Part shown: positions 11,081-23,835 of the stretch, one piece after another
Layout: every line of letters begins with the position of its first letter
How positions within the stretch are numbered: position 1 is the first letter of the stretch
Assembly (NCBI GenBank): GCA_920105625.2
Contig: OV050030.1
Span: 246,295,889 to 246,359,888 of the forward strand
Direction of reading: 5' to 3'
DNA from: Clusia tigrina
Lineage: Eukaryota > Arthropoda > Insecta > Diptera > Clusiidae
Length of the DNA: 64,000 nt
Notes under the pieces: generated by a model
Seen by the model: only the letters and a program-made list of their open reading frames with translations
Database searches by the model: none
Told to the model about the DNA's origin: nothing
Program-made: the position numbers and the translations under genes

Positions 11081-13580
11081 ACTGGAACCTCACAAAACCT
11101 CGAAATTTTGTAACAATAAAGTACTCGAGCCTCTTGTCAATTTAAGCTATCGCTCAAAGCTATGCAACCCTTGAGTCTCAAATCAAACTCTGATAAAACT
11201 TCAAATGGCCCTAACTTCTATACGGTACGTCCTACACCTATCAAAGTTTGCAACATACAAATGCTTGTAACTTTTTACTGGAGCGTCATAAAGCCTTGAA
11301 ATTTTGTAACAATAAAGTACTCGAGCCTCTTGTCAATTTAAGCTATCGCTCAAAGCTATGCTACCCTTGAGTCCCAAATCAAACACTGATAAAGCTTCAA
11401 ATGGCCCTAACTTCGATACGGTACGTCCTACACATATCAAAGTTTGCAACATACAAATGCTTGTAACTTTTTACTGGAGCGTCATAAAACCTTGAAATTT
11501 TGTAACAATAAAGTACTCGAGCCTCTTGGCAGTTTAAGCTATTGCTCAAAGCTATGCTACCCTTGAGTCCCAAATCAAACACTGATAAAACTTCAAATGG
11601 CCCTAACTTCTATACGGTACGTCCTACACCTATCAAAGTTTGCAACATACAAATGCTTGTAACTTTTTACTGGCGCGTCATAAAACCTTGAAATTTTGTA
11701 ACAATAAAGTACTCGAGTCGCTTGTCAATTTAAGCTATCGCTCAAAGCTATGCTACCCTTGAGTCCCAAATCAAACTCTGATAAAACTTCAAATGGCCCT
11801 AACTTCTATACGGTACGTCCTACACCTATCAAAGTTTGCAACATACAAATGCTTGTAACTTTTTACTGGCGCGTCATAAAACCTTGAAATTTTGTAACAA
11901 TAAAGTACTCGAGCCTCTTGTCAATTTAAGCTATCGCTCAAAGCTATGCTACCCTTGAGTCCCAAATCAAACTCTGATAAAACTTCAAATGGCCCTAACT
12001 TCTATACGGTTCGTCCTACACCTATCAAAGTTTGCAACATACAAATGCTTGTAACTTTTTACTGGAGCGTCATAAAGCCTTGAAATTTTGTAACAATAAA
12101 GTACTCGAGCCTCTTGTCAATTTAAGCTATCGCTCAAAGCTATGGTACCCTTGAGTCCCAAATCAAACACTCATAAAACTTCAAATGGGCCTAACTTCTA
12201 TGCGGTACGTCCTACACCAATCAAAGTCTGCAACATACAAATGCTTGTAACTTTTTACTGGAGCGTCATAAAGCCTTGAAATTTTGTAACAATAAAGTAC
12301 TCGAGACTCTTGTCAATTTAAGGTGTCGCTCAAAGCTATTCTACCCTTGAGACCCAAATCAAACACTGATAAAACTTCAAATGGCCCTAACTTCTATACG
12401 GTAAGTCCTACACCTATCAAAGTTTGCAACATACAAATGCTTGTAACTTTTTACTGGAGCGTCATGAAACCTTGAAATTTTGTAACAATAAAGTACTCGA
12501 GCCTCTTGTCAATTTAAGCTATCGCTCAAAGCTATGCTACCCTTGAGTCCCAAATCAAACACTGATAAAACTTCAAATGGCCCTAACTTCTATACGGTAC
12601 GTCCTACACCTATCAAACTTGCAACATACAAATGCTTGTAACTTTTTACTGGAGCGTCATCAAACCGTGAAATTTTGTAGCAATAAAGTACTCGAGCCTC
12701 TTGTCAATTTAAGCTATCGCTCAATGCTATGCTACCCTTGGGTCCCAAATCAAACACTGATAAAATTTCATATGGCCCTAACTTCTATACGGTAAGTCCT
12801 ACACCTATCAAAGTTTGCAACATACAAATGCTTGTAACTTTTTAGGATCGTCATGAAACCTTGAAATTTTGTAACAATAAAGTACTCGAGCCTCTTGTCA
12901 ATTTAAGCTATCGCTCAAAGCTATGCTACCCTTGAGTCCCAAATCAAACACTGATAAAACTTCAAATGGCCCTAACTTCGATACGGTACGTCCTACACCT
13001 ATCAAAGTTTGCAACATACAAATGCTTGTAACTTTTTACTGGAGCGTCATAAAACCTTGAAATTTTGTAACAATAAAGTACTCGAGCCTCTTGGCAATTT
13101 AAGCTATTGCTCAAAGCTATGCTATCCTTGAGCCCCAAATCAAACACTGATAAAACTTCAAATGTCCCTAACTTCTATACGGTACGTCCTACACCTATCA
13201 AAGTTTGCAACATACAAATGCTTGTACCTTTTTACTGGAGCGTCATAAAGCCTTGAAATTTTGTAACAATAAAGTACTCGAGCCTCTTGTCAATTTAAGC
13301 TATCGCTCAAAGCTATGCTACCCTTGAGTCTAGAATCAAACACTGATAAAACTTCAAATGGCCCTAACTTCTATACGATACGTCCTACACCTATCAAAGT
13401 TTGCAACATACAAATGCTTGTAACTTTTTACTGGAGCGTCATAAAGCCTTGAAATTTTGTAACAATAAAGTACTCGAGTCGCTTGTCAATTTAAGCTATC
13501 GCTCAAAGCTATGCTACCCTTGAGTCCCAAATCAAACACTGATAAAACTTCAAATGGCCCTAACTTCTATACGGTACGTC
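10645..13580 (+). repeat. Higher-order block C, copy 1 (offset 2935 bp)
   Basis: About 15 monomers repeated at +2935. Paired rare marks: AGAAAATAAAG after TTTTA (10721 and 13656), GAGTCGCTTG (11720 and 14655, 13481 and 16416), TTTTTAGGATCGTC with a 2-bp deletion (about 12840 and 15775), and GTAGCAATAAAG against GTAGCAACAAAG. Near 11560 copy 1 has CTACCC where copy 2 has CTATCC followed by an XbaI-type TCTAGA, so at least one monomer stretch was exchanged after duplication. Confidence 0.88.
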
Positions 13581-16515
13581 CTACACCTATCAAAGTTTGC
13601 AACATACAAATGCTTGTAACTTTTTACTGGAGTGTCATAAAACCTTGAAATTTTAAGAAAATAAAGTACTCGAGCCTCTTGTCAATTTAAGTTATCGCTC
13701 AAAGCTATGGTACCCTTGAGTCCCAAATCAAACACTGATAAAACTTCAAATGGCCGAACTTCTATACGGTACGTCCTTCATCAATCAAAGTCTGCAACAT
13801 ACAAATGCTTGTAACTTTTTACTGGAGCGTCATAAAGCCTTGAAATTTTGTAACAATAAAGTACTCGAGACTCTTGTCAATTTAAGCTGTCGCTCAAAGC
13901 TATTCTACCCTTGAGACCCAAATCAAACACTGATAAAACTTCAAATGGCCCTAACTTCTATACGGTACGTCCTACACCTATCAAACTTGCAACATACAAG
14001 TGCTTGTAACTTTTTACTGGAACCTCACAAAACCTCGAAATTTTGTAACAATAAAGTACTCGAGCCTCTTGTCAATTTAAGCTATCGCTCAAAGCTATGC
14101 AACCCTTGAGTCTCAAATCAAACTCTGATAAAACTTCAAATGGCCCTAACTTCTATACGGTACGTCCTACACCTATCAAAGTTTGCAACATACAAATGCT
14201 TGTAACTTTTTACTGGAGCGTCATAAAGCCTTGAAATTTTGTAACAATAAAGTACTCGAGCCTCTTGTCAATTTAAGCTATCGCTCAAAGCTATGCTACC
14301 CTTGAGTCCCAAATCAAACACTGATAAAGCTTCAAATGGCCCTAACTTCGATACGGTACGTCCTACACATATCAAAGTTTGCAACATACAAATGCTTGTA
14401 ACTTTTTACTGGAGCGTCATAAAACCTTGAAATTTTGTAACAATAAAGTACTCGAGCCTCTTGGCAGTTTAAGCTATTGCTCAAAGCTATGCTATCCTTG
14501 AGTCTAGAATCAAACACTGATAAAACTTCAAATGGCCCTAACTTCTATACGATACGTCCTACACCTATCAAAGTTTGCAACATACAAATGCTTGTAACTT
14601 TTTACTGGAGCGTCATAAAGCCTTGAAATTTTGTAACAATAAAGTACTCGAGTCGCTTGTCAATTTAAGCTATCGCTCAAAGCTATGCTACCCTTGAGTC
14701 CCAAATCAAACACTGATAAAACTTCAAATGGCCCTAACTTCTATACGGTACGTCCTACACCTATCAAAGTTTGCAACATACAAATGCTTGTAACTTTTTA
14801 CTGGCGCGTCATAAAACCTTGAAATTTTGTAACAATAAAGTACTCGAGCCTCTTGTCAATTTAAGCTATCGCTCAAAGCTATGCTACCCTTGAGTCCCAA
14901 ATCAAACTCTGATAAAACTTCAAATGGCCCTAACTTCTATACGGTTCGTCCTACACCTATCAAAGTTTGCAACATACAAATGCTTGTAACTTTTTACTGG
15001 AGCGTCATAAAGCCTTGAAATTTTGTAACAATAAAGTACTCGAGCCTCTTGTCAATTTAAGCTATCGCTCAAAGCTATGGTACCCTTGAGTCCCAAATCA
15101 AACACTCATAAAACTTCAAATGGGCCTAACTTCTATGCGGTACGTCCTACACCAATCAAAGTCTGCAACATACAAATGCTTGTAACTTTTTACTGGAGCG
15201 TCATAAAGCCTTGAAATTTTGTAACAATAAAGTACTCGAGACTCTTGTCAATTTAAGGTGTCGCTCAAAGCTATTCTACCCTTGAGACCCAAATCAAACA
15301 CTGATAAAACTTCAAATGGCCCTAACTTCTATACGGTAAGTCCTACACCTATCAAAGTTTGCAACATACAAATGCTTGTAACTTTTTACTGGAGCGTCAT
15401 GAAACCTTGAAATTTTGTAACAATAAAGTACTCGAGCCTCTTGTCAATTTAAGCTATCGCTCAAAGCTATGCTACCCTTGAGTCCCAAATCAAACACTGA
15501 TAAAACTTCAAATGGCCCTAACTTCTATACGGTACGTCCTACACCTATCAAACTTGCAACATACAAATGCTTGTAACTTTTTACTGGAGCGTCATCAAAC
15601 CGTGAAATTTTGTAGCAACAAAGTACTCGAGCCTCTTGTCAATTTAAGCTATCGCTCAATGCTATGCTACCCTTGGGTCCCAAATCAAACACTGATAAAA
15701 TTTCATATGGCCCTAACTTCTATACGGTAAGTCCTACACCTATCAAAGTTTGCAACATACAAATGCTTGTAACTTTTTAGGATCGTCATGAAACCTTGAA
15801 ATTTTGTAACAATAAAGTACTCGAGCCTCTTGTCAATTTAAGCTATCGCTCAAAGCTATGCTACCCTTGAGTCCCAAATCAAACACTGATAAAACTTCAA
15901 ATGGCCCTAACTTCGATACGGTACGTCCTACACCTATCAAAGTTTGCAACATACAAATGCTTGTAACTTTTTACTGGAGCGTCATAAAACCTTGAAATTT
16001 TGTAACAATAAAGTACTCGAGCCTCTTGGCAATTTAAGCTATTGCTCAAAGCTATGCTATCCTTGAGCCCCAAATCAAACACTGATAAAACTTCAAATGT
16101 CCCTAACTTCTATACGGTACGTCCTACACCTATCAAAGTTTGCAACATACAAATGCTTGTACCTTTTTACTGGAGCGTCATAAAGCCTTGAAATTTTGTA
16201 ACAATAAAGTACTCGAGCCTCTTGTCAATTTAAGCTATCGCTCAAAGCTATGCTACCCTTGAGTCTAGAATCAAACACTGATAAAACTTCAAATGGCCCT
16301 AACTTCTATACGATACGTCCTACACCTATCAAAGTTTGCAACATACAAATGCTTGTAACTTTTTACTGGAGCGTCATAAAGCCTTGAAATTTTGTAACAA
16401 TAAAGTACTCGAGTCGCTTGTCAATTTAAGCTATCGCTCAAAGCTATGCTACCCTTGAGTCCCAAATGAAACACTGATAAAACTTCAAATGGCCCTAACT
16501 TCTATACTGTACGTC
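13580..16515 (+). repeat. Higher-order block C, copy 2
   Basis: Offset 2935 from copy 1 with only scattered differences. It carries TCTAGA (XbaI) variants near 14511 and 16263, of which only the second has a counterpart in copy 1 (near 13328). It keeps the TTTTTAGGATCGTC monomer near 15775. Confidence 0.87.
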
Positions 16516-17530
16516 CTACACCTATCAAAGTTTGCAACATACAAATGCTTGTAACTTTTTACTGGCGCGTCATAAAACCTTGAAATTTTGTAACAATAAA
16601 GTACTCGAGCCTCTTGTCAATTTAAGCTATCGCTCAAAGCTATGCTACCCTTGAGTCCCAAATCAAACTCTGATAAAACTTCAAATGGCCCTAACTTCTA
16701 TACGGTTCGTCCTACACCTATCAAAGTTTGCAACATACAAATGCTTGTAACTTTTTACTGGAGCGTCATAAAGCCTTGAAATTTTGTAACAATAAAGTAC
16801 TCGAGCCTCTTGTCAATTTAAGCTATCGCTCAAAGCTATGGTACCCTTGAGTCCCAAATCAAACACTCATAAAACTTCAAATGGCCCTAACTTCTATGCG
16901 GTACGTCCTACACCAATCAAAGTCTGCAACATACAAATGCTTGTAACTTTTTACTGGAGCGTCATAAAGCCTTGAAATTTTGTAACAATAAAGTACTCGA
17001 GACTCTTGTCAATTTAAGGTGTCGCTCAAAGCTCTCCCCTTGAGACCCAAATCAAACACTGATAAAACTTCAAATGGCCCTAACTTCTATACGGTAAGTC
17101 CTACACCTATCAAAGTTTGCAACATACAAATGCTTGTAACTTTTTACTGGAGCGTCATGAAACCTTGAAATTTTGTAACAATAAAGTACTCGAGCCTCTT
17201 GTCAATTTAAGCTATCGCTCAAAGCTATGCTACCCTTGAGTCCCAAATCAAACACTGATAAAACTTCAAATGGCCCTAACTTCTATACGGTACGTCCTAC
17301 ACCTATCAAACTTGCAACATACAAATGCTTGTAACTTTTTACTGGAGCGTCATCAAACCGTGAAATTTTGTAGCAATAAAGTACTCGAGCCTCTTGTCAA
17401 TTTAAGCTATCGCTCAATGCTATGCTACCCTTGTGTCCCAAATCAAACACTGATAAAATTTCAAATGGCCCTAACTTCTATACGGTAAGTCCTACACCTA
17501 TCAAAGTTTGCAACATACAAATGCTTGTAA
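16515..17530 (+). repeat. Higher-order block C, copy 3 (partial)
   Basis: Follows copy 2 at an offset of about 1761 bp, nine monomers earlier in the unit: CGCGTCATAAAACC, CGGTTCG (16703), then a GGTGTCGCTC monomer. In that monomer a further small deletion changes AAAGCTATTCTACCCT to AAAGCTCTCCCCT near 17031. The monomer with GTAGCAATAAAG follows at about 17370. Homology stops near 17530, where copy 2 has TTTTTAGGATC and this copy has the normal ACTGGAGC. Confidence 0.75.
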
Positions 17531-18090
17531 CTTTTTACTGGAGCGTCATGAAACCTTGAAATTTTGTAACAATAAAGTACTCGAGCCTCTTGTCAATTTA
17601 AGCTATCGCTCAAAGCTATGGTACCCTTGAGTCCCAAATCAAACACTCATAAAACTTCAAATGGCCCTAACTTCTATGCGGTACGTCCTACACCAATCAA
17701 AGTCTGCAACATACAAATGCTTGTAACTTTTTACTGGAGCGTCATAAAGCCTTGAAATTTTGTAACAATAAAGTACTCGAGACTCTTGTCAATTTAAGCT
17801 GTCGCTCAAAGCTATTCTACCCTTGAGACCCAAATCAAACACTGATAAAACTTCTAATGGCCCTAACTTCTATACGGTACGTCCTACACCTATCAAACTT
17901 GCAACATACAAATGCTTGTAACTTTTTACTGGAGCGTCATCAAACCGTGAAATTTTGTAGCAATAAAGTACTCGAGCCTCTTGTCAATTTAAGCTATCGC
18001 TCAATGCTATGCTACCCTTGGGTCCCAAATCAAACACTGATGAAATTTCAAATGGCCCTAACTTCTATACGGTAAGTCCTACACCTATCA
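17470..18090 (+). repeat. Three-monomer duplication (offset 587 bp)
   Basis: The monomer with AAACCGTGAAATTTTG and GTAGCAATAAAG near 17360 recurs near 17947, 587 bp on (three monomers less one base), with the same flanking monomer carrying CTATGCTACCCTTG. This joins the end of block C copy 3 to the start of block D. Confidence 0.7.
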
Positions 18091-19075
18091 AAGTTTGCAA
18101 CATACAAATGCTTGTAACTTTTTACTGGAGCGTCATGAAACCTTGAAATTTTGTAACAATAAAGTACTCGAGCCTCTTGTCAATTTAAGCTATCGCTCAA
18201 AGCTATGCTACCCTTGAGTCCCAAATCAAACACTGATAAAACTTCAAATGGCCCTAACTTCGATACGGTACGTCCTACACCTATCAAAGTTTGCAACATA
18301 CAAATGCTTGTAACTTTTTACTGGAGCGTCATAAAACCTTGAAATTTTGTAACAATAAAGTACTCGAGCCTCTTGTCAATTTAAGCTATCGCTCAAAGCT
18401 ATGCTACCCTTGAGTCCCAAATCAAACACTAATAAGACTTCAAATGGCCCTACCTTCTATACGGTACGTCCTACACCTATCAAAGTTTGCAACATACAAA
18501 TGCTTGTAACTTTTTACTGGAGTGTCATAAAACCTTGAAATTTTGTAAAAATATAGTACTCGAGCCTCTTGTCAATTTAAGCTATCGCTCAAAGCTATGG
18601 TACCCTTGAGTCCCAAATCAAACACTGATAAGACTTCAAATGGCCCTAACTTCTATACGGTACGTCCTACACCTATCAAAGTTTGCAACATACAAATGCT
18701 TGTAACTTTTTACTGGAGTGTCATAAAACCTTGAAATTTTGTAAAAATAAAGTACTCGAGCCTCTTGTCAATTTAAGCTATCGCTCAAAGCTATGGTACC
18801 CTTGAGTCCCAAATCAAACACTGATAAAACTTCAAATGGCCCTAACTTCTATACGGTACGTCCTACACCAATCAAAGTCTGCAACATACAAATGCTTGTA
18901 ACTTTTTACTGGTGCCTCATAAAGCCTTGAAATTTTGTAACAATAAAGTACTCGAGGCTCTTGTCAATTTAAGCTGTCGCTCGAAGCTATTCTACCCTTG
19001 AGACCCAAATCAAACACTGATAAAACTTCAAATGGCCCTCACTTCTATACGGTACGTCCTACACCTATCAAACTT

Positions 19076-19172
19076 GCAACATACAAATGCTTGTAACTTT
19101 TTACTGGAGCGTCATCAAACCTTCAAAACGGCCCTAACTTCTATACGGTAAGTCCTACACCTATCAAAGTTT
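19076..19172 (+). repeat. 97-bp half-monomer (class 3), first of 30 copies
   Basis: GCAACA at 19076 is followed by the next one after only 97 bp. CATCAAACCTT is joined to CAAAACGGCCC (19121), omitting the GAAATTTTG-to-AAAACTT part of about 100 bp; CTT lies at both ends. Other junctions: 24865, 31752, 32632, 35195, 37414, 39633, 40708, 41588, 42663, 44130, 45369, 46641, 47129, 48205, 49721, 50797, 51481, 52165, 54073, 55149, 55833, 56517, 57323, 57793, 58869, 60777, 61853, 62537 and 63613. Most are followed by GGTAAGTCC. None lies in the first 19 kb. Confidence 0.93.
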
Positions 19173-19640
19173 GTAACACACAAATGCTTGTAACTTTTTA
19201 CTGGAACGTCATAAAACCTTGAAATGTTGTAACAATAAAGTACTCGAGCCTCTTGTCAATTTAAGCTATCGCTCAAAGCTATGCTACCCTTGAGTCTCAA
19301 ATCAAACTCTGATAAAACTTCAAATGGCCCTAATTTCTATACGGTACGTCCTACACCTATCAAAGTTTGCAACATACAAATGCTTGTAACTTTTTACTGG
19401 AGCGTCATAAAGCCTTGAAATTTTGTAACAATAAAGTACTCGAGCCTCTTGTCAATTTAAGCTATCGCGCAAAGCTATGCTACCCTTGAGTCCCAAATCA
19501 AACACTGATAAAACTTCAAATGGCCCTAACTTCGATACGGTACGTCCTACACCTATCAAAGTTTGCAACATACAAATGCTTGTAACTTTTTACTGGAGCG
19601 TCATAAAACCTTGAAATTTTGTAACAATAAAGTACTCGAG

Positions 19641-20424
19641 CCGCTTGTCAATTTAAGCTATCGCTCAAAGCTATGCTACCCTTGAGTCCCAAATTACACA
19701 CTGATAAAACTTCAAATGGCCCTAACTTCTATACGGTACGTCCTACACCTATCAAAGTTTGCAACATACAAATGTTTTTAACTTTTTACTGGCGCGTCAT
19801 AAAACCTTGAAATTTTGTAACAATAAAGTACTCGAGCCTCTTGTCAATTTAAGCTATCGCTCAAAGCTGTGCTACCCTTGAGTCCCAAATCAAACTCTGA
19901 TAAAACTTCAAATGGCCCTAACTTCTATACGGTACGTCCTACACCTTTCAAAGTTTGCAACATATAAATGCTTGTAACTTTTTACTGGAGCGTCTTAAAG
20001 CCTTGAAATTTTGTAACAATAAAGTACTCGAGCCGCTTGTCAATTTAAGCTATCGCTCAAAGCTATGCTACCCTTGAGTCCCAAATTACACACTGATAAA
20101 ACTTCAAATGGCCCTAACTTCTATACGGTACGTCCTACACCTATCAAAGTTTGCAACATACAAATGTTTTTAACTTTTTACTGGCGCGTCATAAAACCTT
20201 GAAATTTTGTAACAATAAAGTACTCGAGCCTCTTGTCAATTTAAGCTATCGCTCAAAGCTGTGCTACCCTTGAGTCCCAAATCAAACTCTGATAAAACTT
20301 CAAATGGCCCTAACTTCTATACGGTACGTCCTACACCTTTCAAAGTTTGCAACATATAAATGCTTGTAACTTTTTACTGGAGCGTCTTAAAGCCTTGAAA
20401 TTTTGTAACAATAAAGTACTCGAG
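19641..20424 (+). repeat. Two-monomer tandem duplication (392 bp x 2)
   Basis: CCGCTTGTCA followed by AAATTACACACTG, AAATGTTTTTAAC, AAGCTGTGC and CACCTTTCAAAG occurs at 19641-20032 and again at 20033-20424. The offset is exactly 392 bp (2 x 196) and I saw no difference over the shared part. Block D copy 2 has only one set, at 25581, so the doubling arose after the D copies separated, or was lost from copy 2. Confidence 0.85.
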
Positions 20425-21520
20425 CCTCTTGTCAATTTAAGCTATCGCACAAAGCTATGGTACCCTTGAGTCCCAAGTCAAACACTGATAAAACTTCAAA
20501 TGGCCCTAACTTCTATACGGTACGTCCTACACCAATCAAAGTCTGCAACATACAAATGCTTGTAACTTTTTACTGAAGCGTCATAAAGCCTTGAAATTTT
20601 GTAACAATAAAGTACTCGAGCCTCTTGTCAATTTAAGCTATCGCTCAAAGCTATTCTACCTTTGAGACCCAAATCAAACACTGATAAAACTTCAAATGGC
20701 CCTAACTTCTATACGGTACGTCCTACACCTGTCAAACTTGCAACATACAAATGCTTGTAACTTTTTACTGGAACGTCATCAAACCTTGAAATTTTGTAAC
20801 AATAAAGTACTCGAGCCTCTTGTCAATTTAAGCTATCGCTCAAAGCTATGCTACCTTTGGGTCCCAAATCAAACTCTGATAAAACTTCAAATGGCCCTAA
20901 CTTCTTTCGGTACGTCCTACACCTATCAAAGTTTGCAACATACAAATGCTTGTAACTTTTTACTGGAGCGTCATAAAGCCTTGAAACTTTGTAACAATAA
21001 AGTACTCGAGCCTCTTGTCAATTTAAGCTATCGCTCAAAGCTACGGTACTCTTGAGTCCCAAATCAAACACTGATAAAACTTCAAATGGCCCTAACTTCT
21101 ATACGGTACGTCCTACACCTATCAAAATTTGCAACATACAAATGCTTGTAACTTTTTACTGGTGCGTAATTAAACCTCGAAATTTTCTAACAATAATGTG
21201 CTCGAGCCTCTTGTTAATTTAAGCTATCGCTCAAAGCTATGCTACCCTTGAGTCCCAAATCAAACACTGATAAGACTTCAAATTGCCCTAACTTCTATAC
21301 GGTACGTCCTACACCTATCAAAGTTTGCAACATACAAATGCTTGTAACTTTTTACTGGAGCGTCATAAAGCCTTGAAATTTTGTAACAATAAAGTACTCG
21401 AGCCTCTTGTCAATTTAAGCTATCGCTCAAAGCTATGCTAACCTTGATACCCAAATAAAACACTGATAAAACTTCAAATGGCCCTAACTTATATACGGTA
21501 CGTCCTACACCTGTCAATGC

Positions 21521-21640
21521 TTGCAACATACAAATACCCGTAACTTTTTACTGGAGCGTCATAAAACCTTGAAATTTTGTAAGCTATCGCTCAAAGCTAT
21601 GCTACAATTGTGTCCCAAATCAAACACTGATAAAACTTCA
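21521..21640 (+). repeat. Monomer with 32-bp deletion, XhoI/ScaI lost (class 2)
   Basis: TTTTGTAA runs straight into GCTATCGCTC (junction 21582), losing CAATAAAGTACTCGAGCC to CAATTTAA and with it both restriction sites. AA or TAA is present at both ends. Further copies have their junctions at 27130, 30623, 33331, 35046, 37265, 38700 and 45220. All eight are preceded by the mark ACAAATACCCGTAAC, so they descend from one event. None occurs before 21 kb or after 46 kb. Confidence 0.9.
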
Positions 21641-23835
21641 AATGGCCCTAGCATCTATACGGTATGTCCTACACCTATCAAAGTTTGCAACATACAAATG
21701 CTTGTAACTTTTTACTGGAGCGTCATAAATCCTTGAAATTTTGTAACAATAAAGTACTCGAGCCTATTGTCAATTTAAGCTATCGCTCAAAGCTATGCTA
21801 CCCTTGAGTCCCAAATCAAACACTGATAAAACTTCAAATGGCCCTAACTTCTATACGGTACGTCCTACACCTATAAAAGTTTGCAACATACAAATGCTTG
21901 TAACTTTTTACTGGCGCGTCATAAAACCTTGAAATTTTGTAACAATAAAGTACCCGAGCCTCTTGTCAGTTTAAGCAATCGCTCAAAGCTATGCTACCCT
22001 TGAGTCCCAAATCAAACACTGATAAAACTTCTAATGGCCCTAACTTCTATACGGTACGTCCTACACCTATCAAAGTTTGCAACATACAAATGCTTGTAAC
22101 TTTTTACTGGAGCGTCATAAAACCTTGAAATTTTGTAACTATAAAGTACTCGAGCCTCTTGTCAATTTAAGCTATCGCTCAAAGCTATGCTACCCTTGAG
22201 CCCCAAATCAAACACTGATAAAACTTCAAATGGCCCTAACTTCTATACGGTATGTCGAACACCTATCAAAGTTTGCAACATACAAATGCTTGTAACTTTT
22301 TATTAGAGCGTCATAAAACCTTGAAATTTTGTAAGAATAAAGTACTCGCGCCTCTTGTCAATTTAAGCTATCGCTCAAAGCTATGGTACCCTTGAGTCTC
22401 AAATCAAACACTGATAAAACTTCAAATGGCCCTAACTTCTATACGGTACGTCCTACACCAATCAAAGTCTGCAACATACAAATGCTTGTAACTTTTTACT
22501 GAAGCGTCATAAAGCCTTGAAATTTTGTAACAATAAAGTACTCGAGCCTCTTGTCAATTTAAGCTGTCGCTCAAAGCTATTCTACCCTTGAGACCCAAAT
22601 CAAACACTGATAAGACTTCAAATGGCCCTAACTTCTATACGGTACGTCCTACACCTGTCAAACTTGAAACATACAAATGCTTGTAACTTTTTACTGGAGC
22701 GTCATCAAACCTTGAAATTTTGTAACAATAAAGTACTCGAGCCTTTTGTCAATTTAAGCTATCGCTCAAAGCTATGCTACCTTTGGGTCCCAAATCAAAC
22801 ACTGATAAAACTTCAAATGGCCCTAACTTCTATACGGTAAGTCCTACACCTACCAAAGTTTGCAACATACAAATGCTTGTAATTTTTTACTGGAGCGTCA
22901 TAAAACCTTGAAATTTTGTAACAATAAAGTACTCGAGTCTCTTGTCTATTTAAGCTATCGCTCAAAGCTATGCTAGCCATGAGTGCCAAATCAAACTCTG
23001 ATAAAACTTCAAATGGCCCTAACTTCTTTCGGTACGTCCTACACCTATTAAAGTTTGCAACATACAAATGCTTGTAACTTTTTACTGGAGCGTCACAAAG
23101 CCTTGAAACTTTGTAACAATAAAGTACTCGAGCCTCTTGTCAATTTAAGCTATCGCTCAAAGCTACGGTGCCCTTGAGTCCCAAATCAAACACTGATAAA
23201 ACTTCAAATGGCCCTAACTTCTATACGGTACGTCCTACAGCTATCAAAGTTTGCAACATACAAATGCTTGTAACTTTTTACTGAAGCGTCATAAAACCTT
23301 GAAATTTTGTAACAATAAAGTACTCGAGCCTCTTGGCAATTTAAACTATTGCTCAAAGCTATGCTATCCTTGAGTCCCAAACCAAACACTGATATAACTT
23401 CAAATGGCCCTAACTTCTATACGGTACGTCCTACACCTATAAAAGTTTGCAACATACAAATGCTTGTAACTTTTTACTGGTGCGTAATCAAACCTCGAAA
23501 TTTTCTAACAATAAAGTGCTCGAGCCTCTTGTCAATTTAAGCTATCGCTCAAAGCTATGCTACCCTTGAGTCCCAAATCAAACACTGATAAGACTTCAAA
23601 TGGCCCTAACTTCTATACGCTACGTCCTACACCTATCAAAGTTTGCAACATACAAATACTTGTAACTTTTTACTGGAGCGTCATAAATCCTTGAAATTTT
23701 GTAACAATAAAGTACTCGAGCCTATTGTCAATTTAAGCTATCGCCCAAAGCTATGCTACCCTTGAGTCCCAAATCAAACACTGATAAAACTTCAAATGGC
23801 CCTAACTTCTATACGGTACGTCCTACACCTATCAA

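Larger units (their letters stand above)
18090..23835 (+). repeat. Higher-order block D, copy 1 (~5.7 kb)
   Basis: Around 29 monomers copied in full at 23.84-29.38 kb. The offset is 5744 at the left (GTCATGAAACC 18132 and 23876; CACTAATAAGAC near 18427 and 24171), 5940 just after 19.62 kb, and 5548 from 20033 on. These steps show that one monomer present in copy 2 is missing here and that two monomers are doubled here. It includes the first 97-bp half-monomer (junction 19121) and the first 32-bp-deletion monomer (21582). Confidence 0.88.

Noticed and set aside
19076..19172. GGTAAGT after the half-monomer as a 5' splice site
   Set aside because: GGTAAGTCC resembles a donor site, but it arises by one base from GGTACGTCC, has no coding exon or acceptor context, and sits in a tandem repeat.
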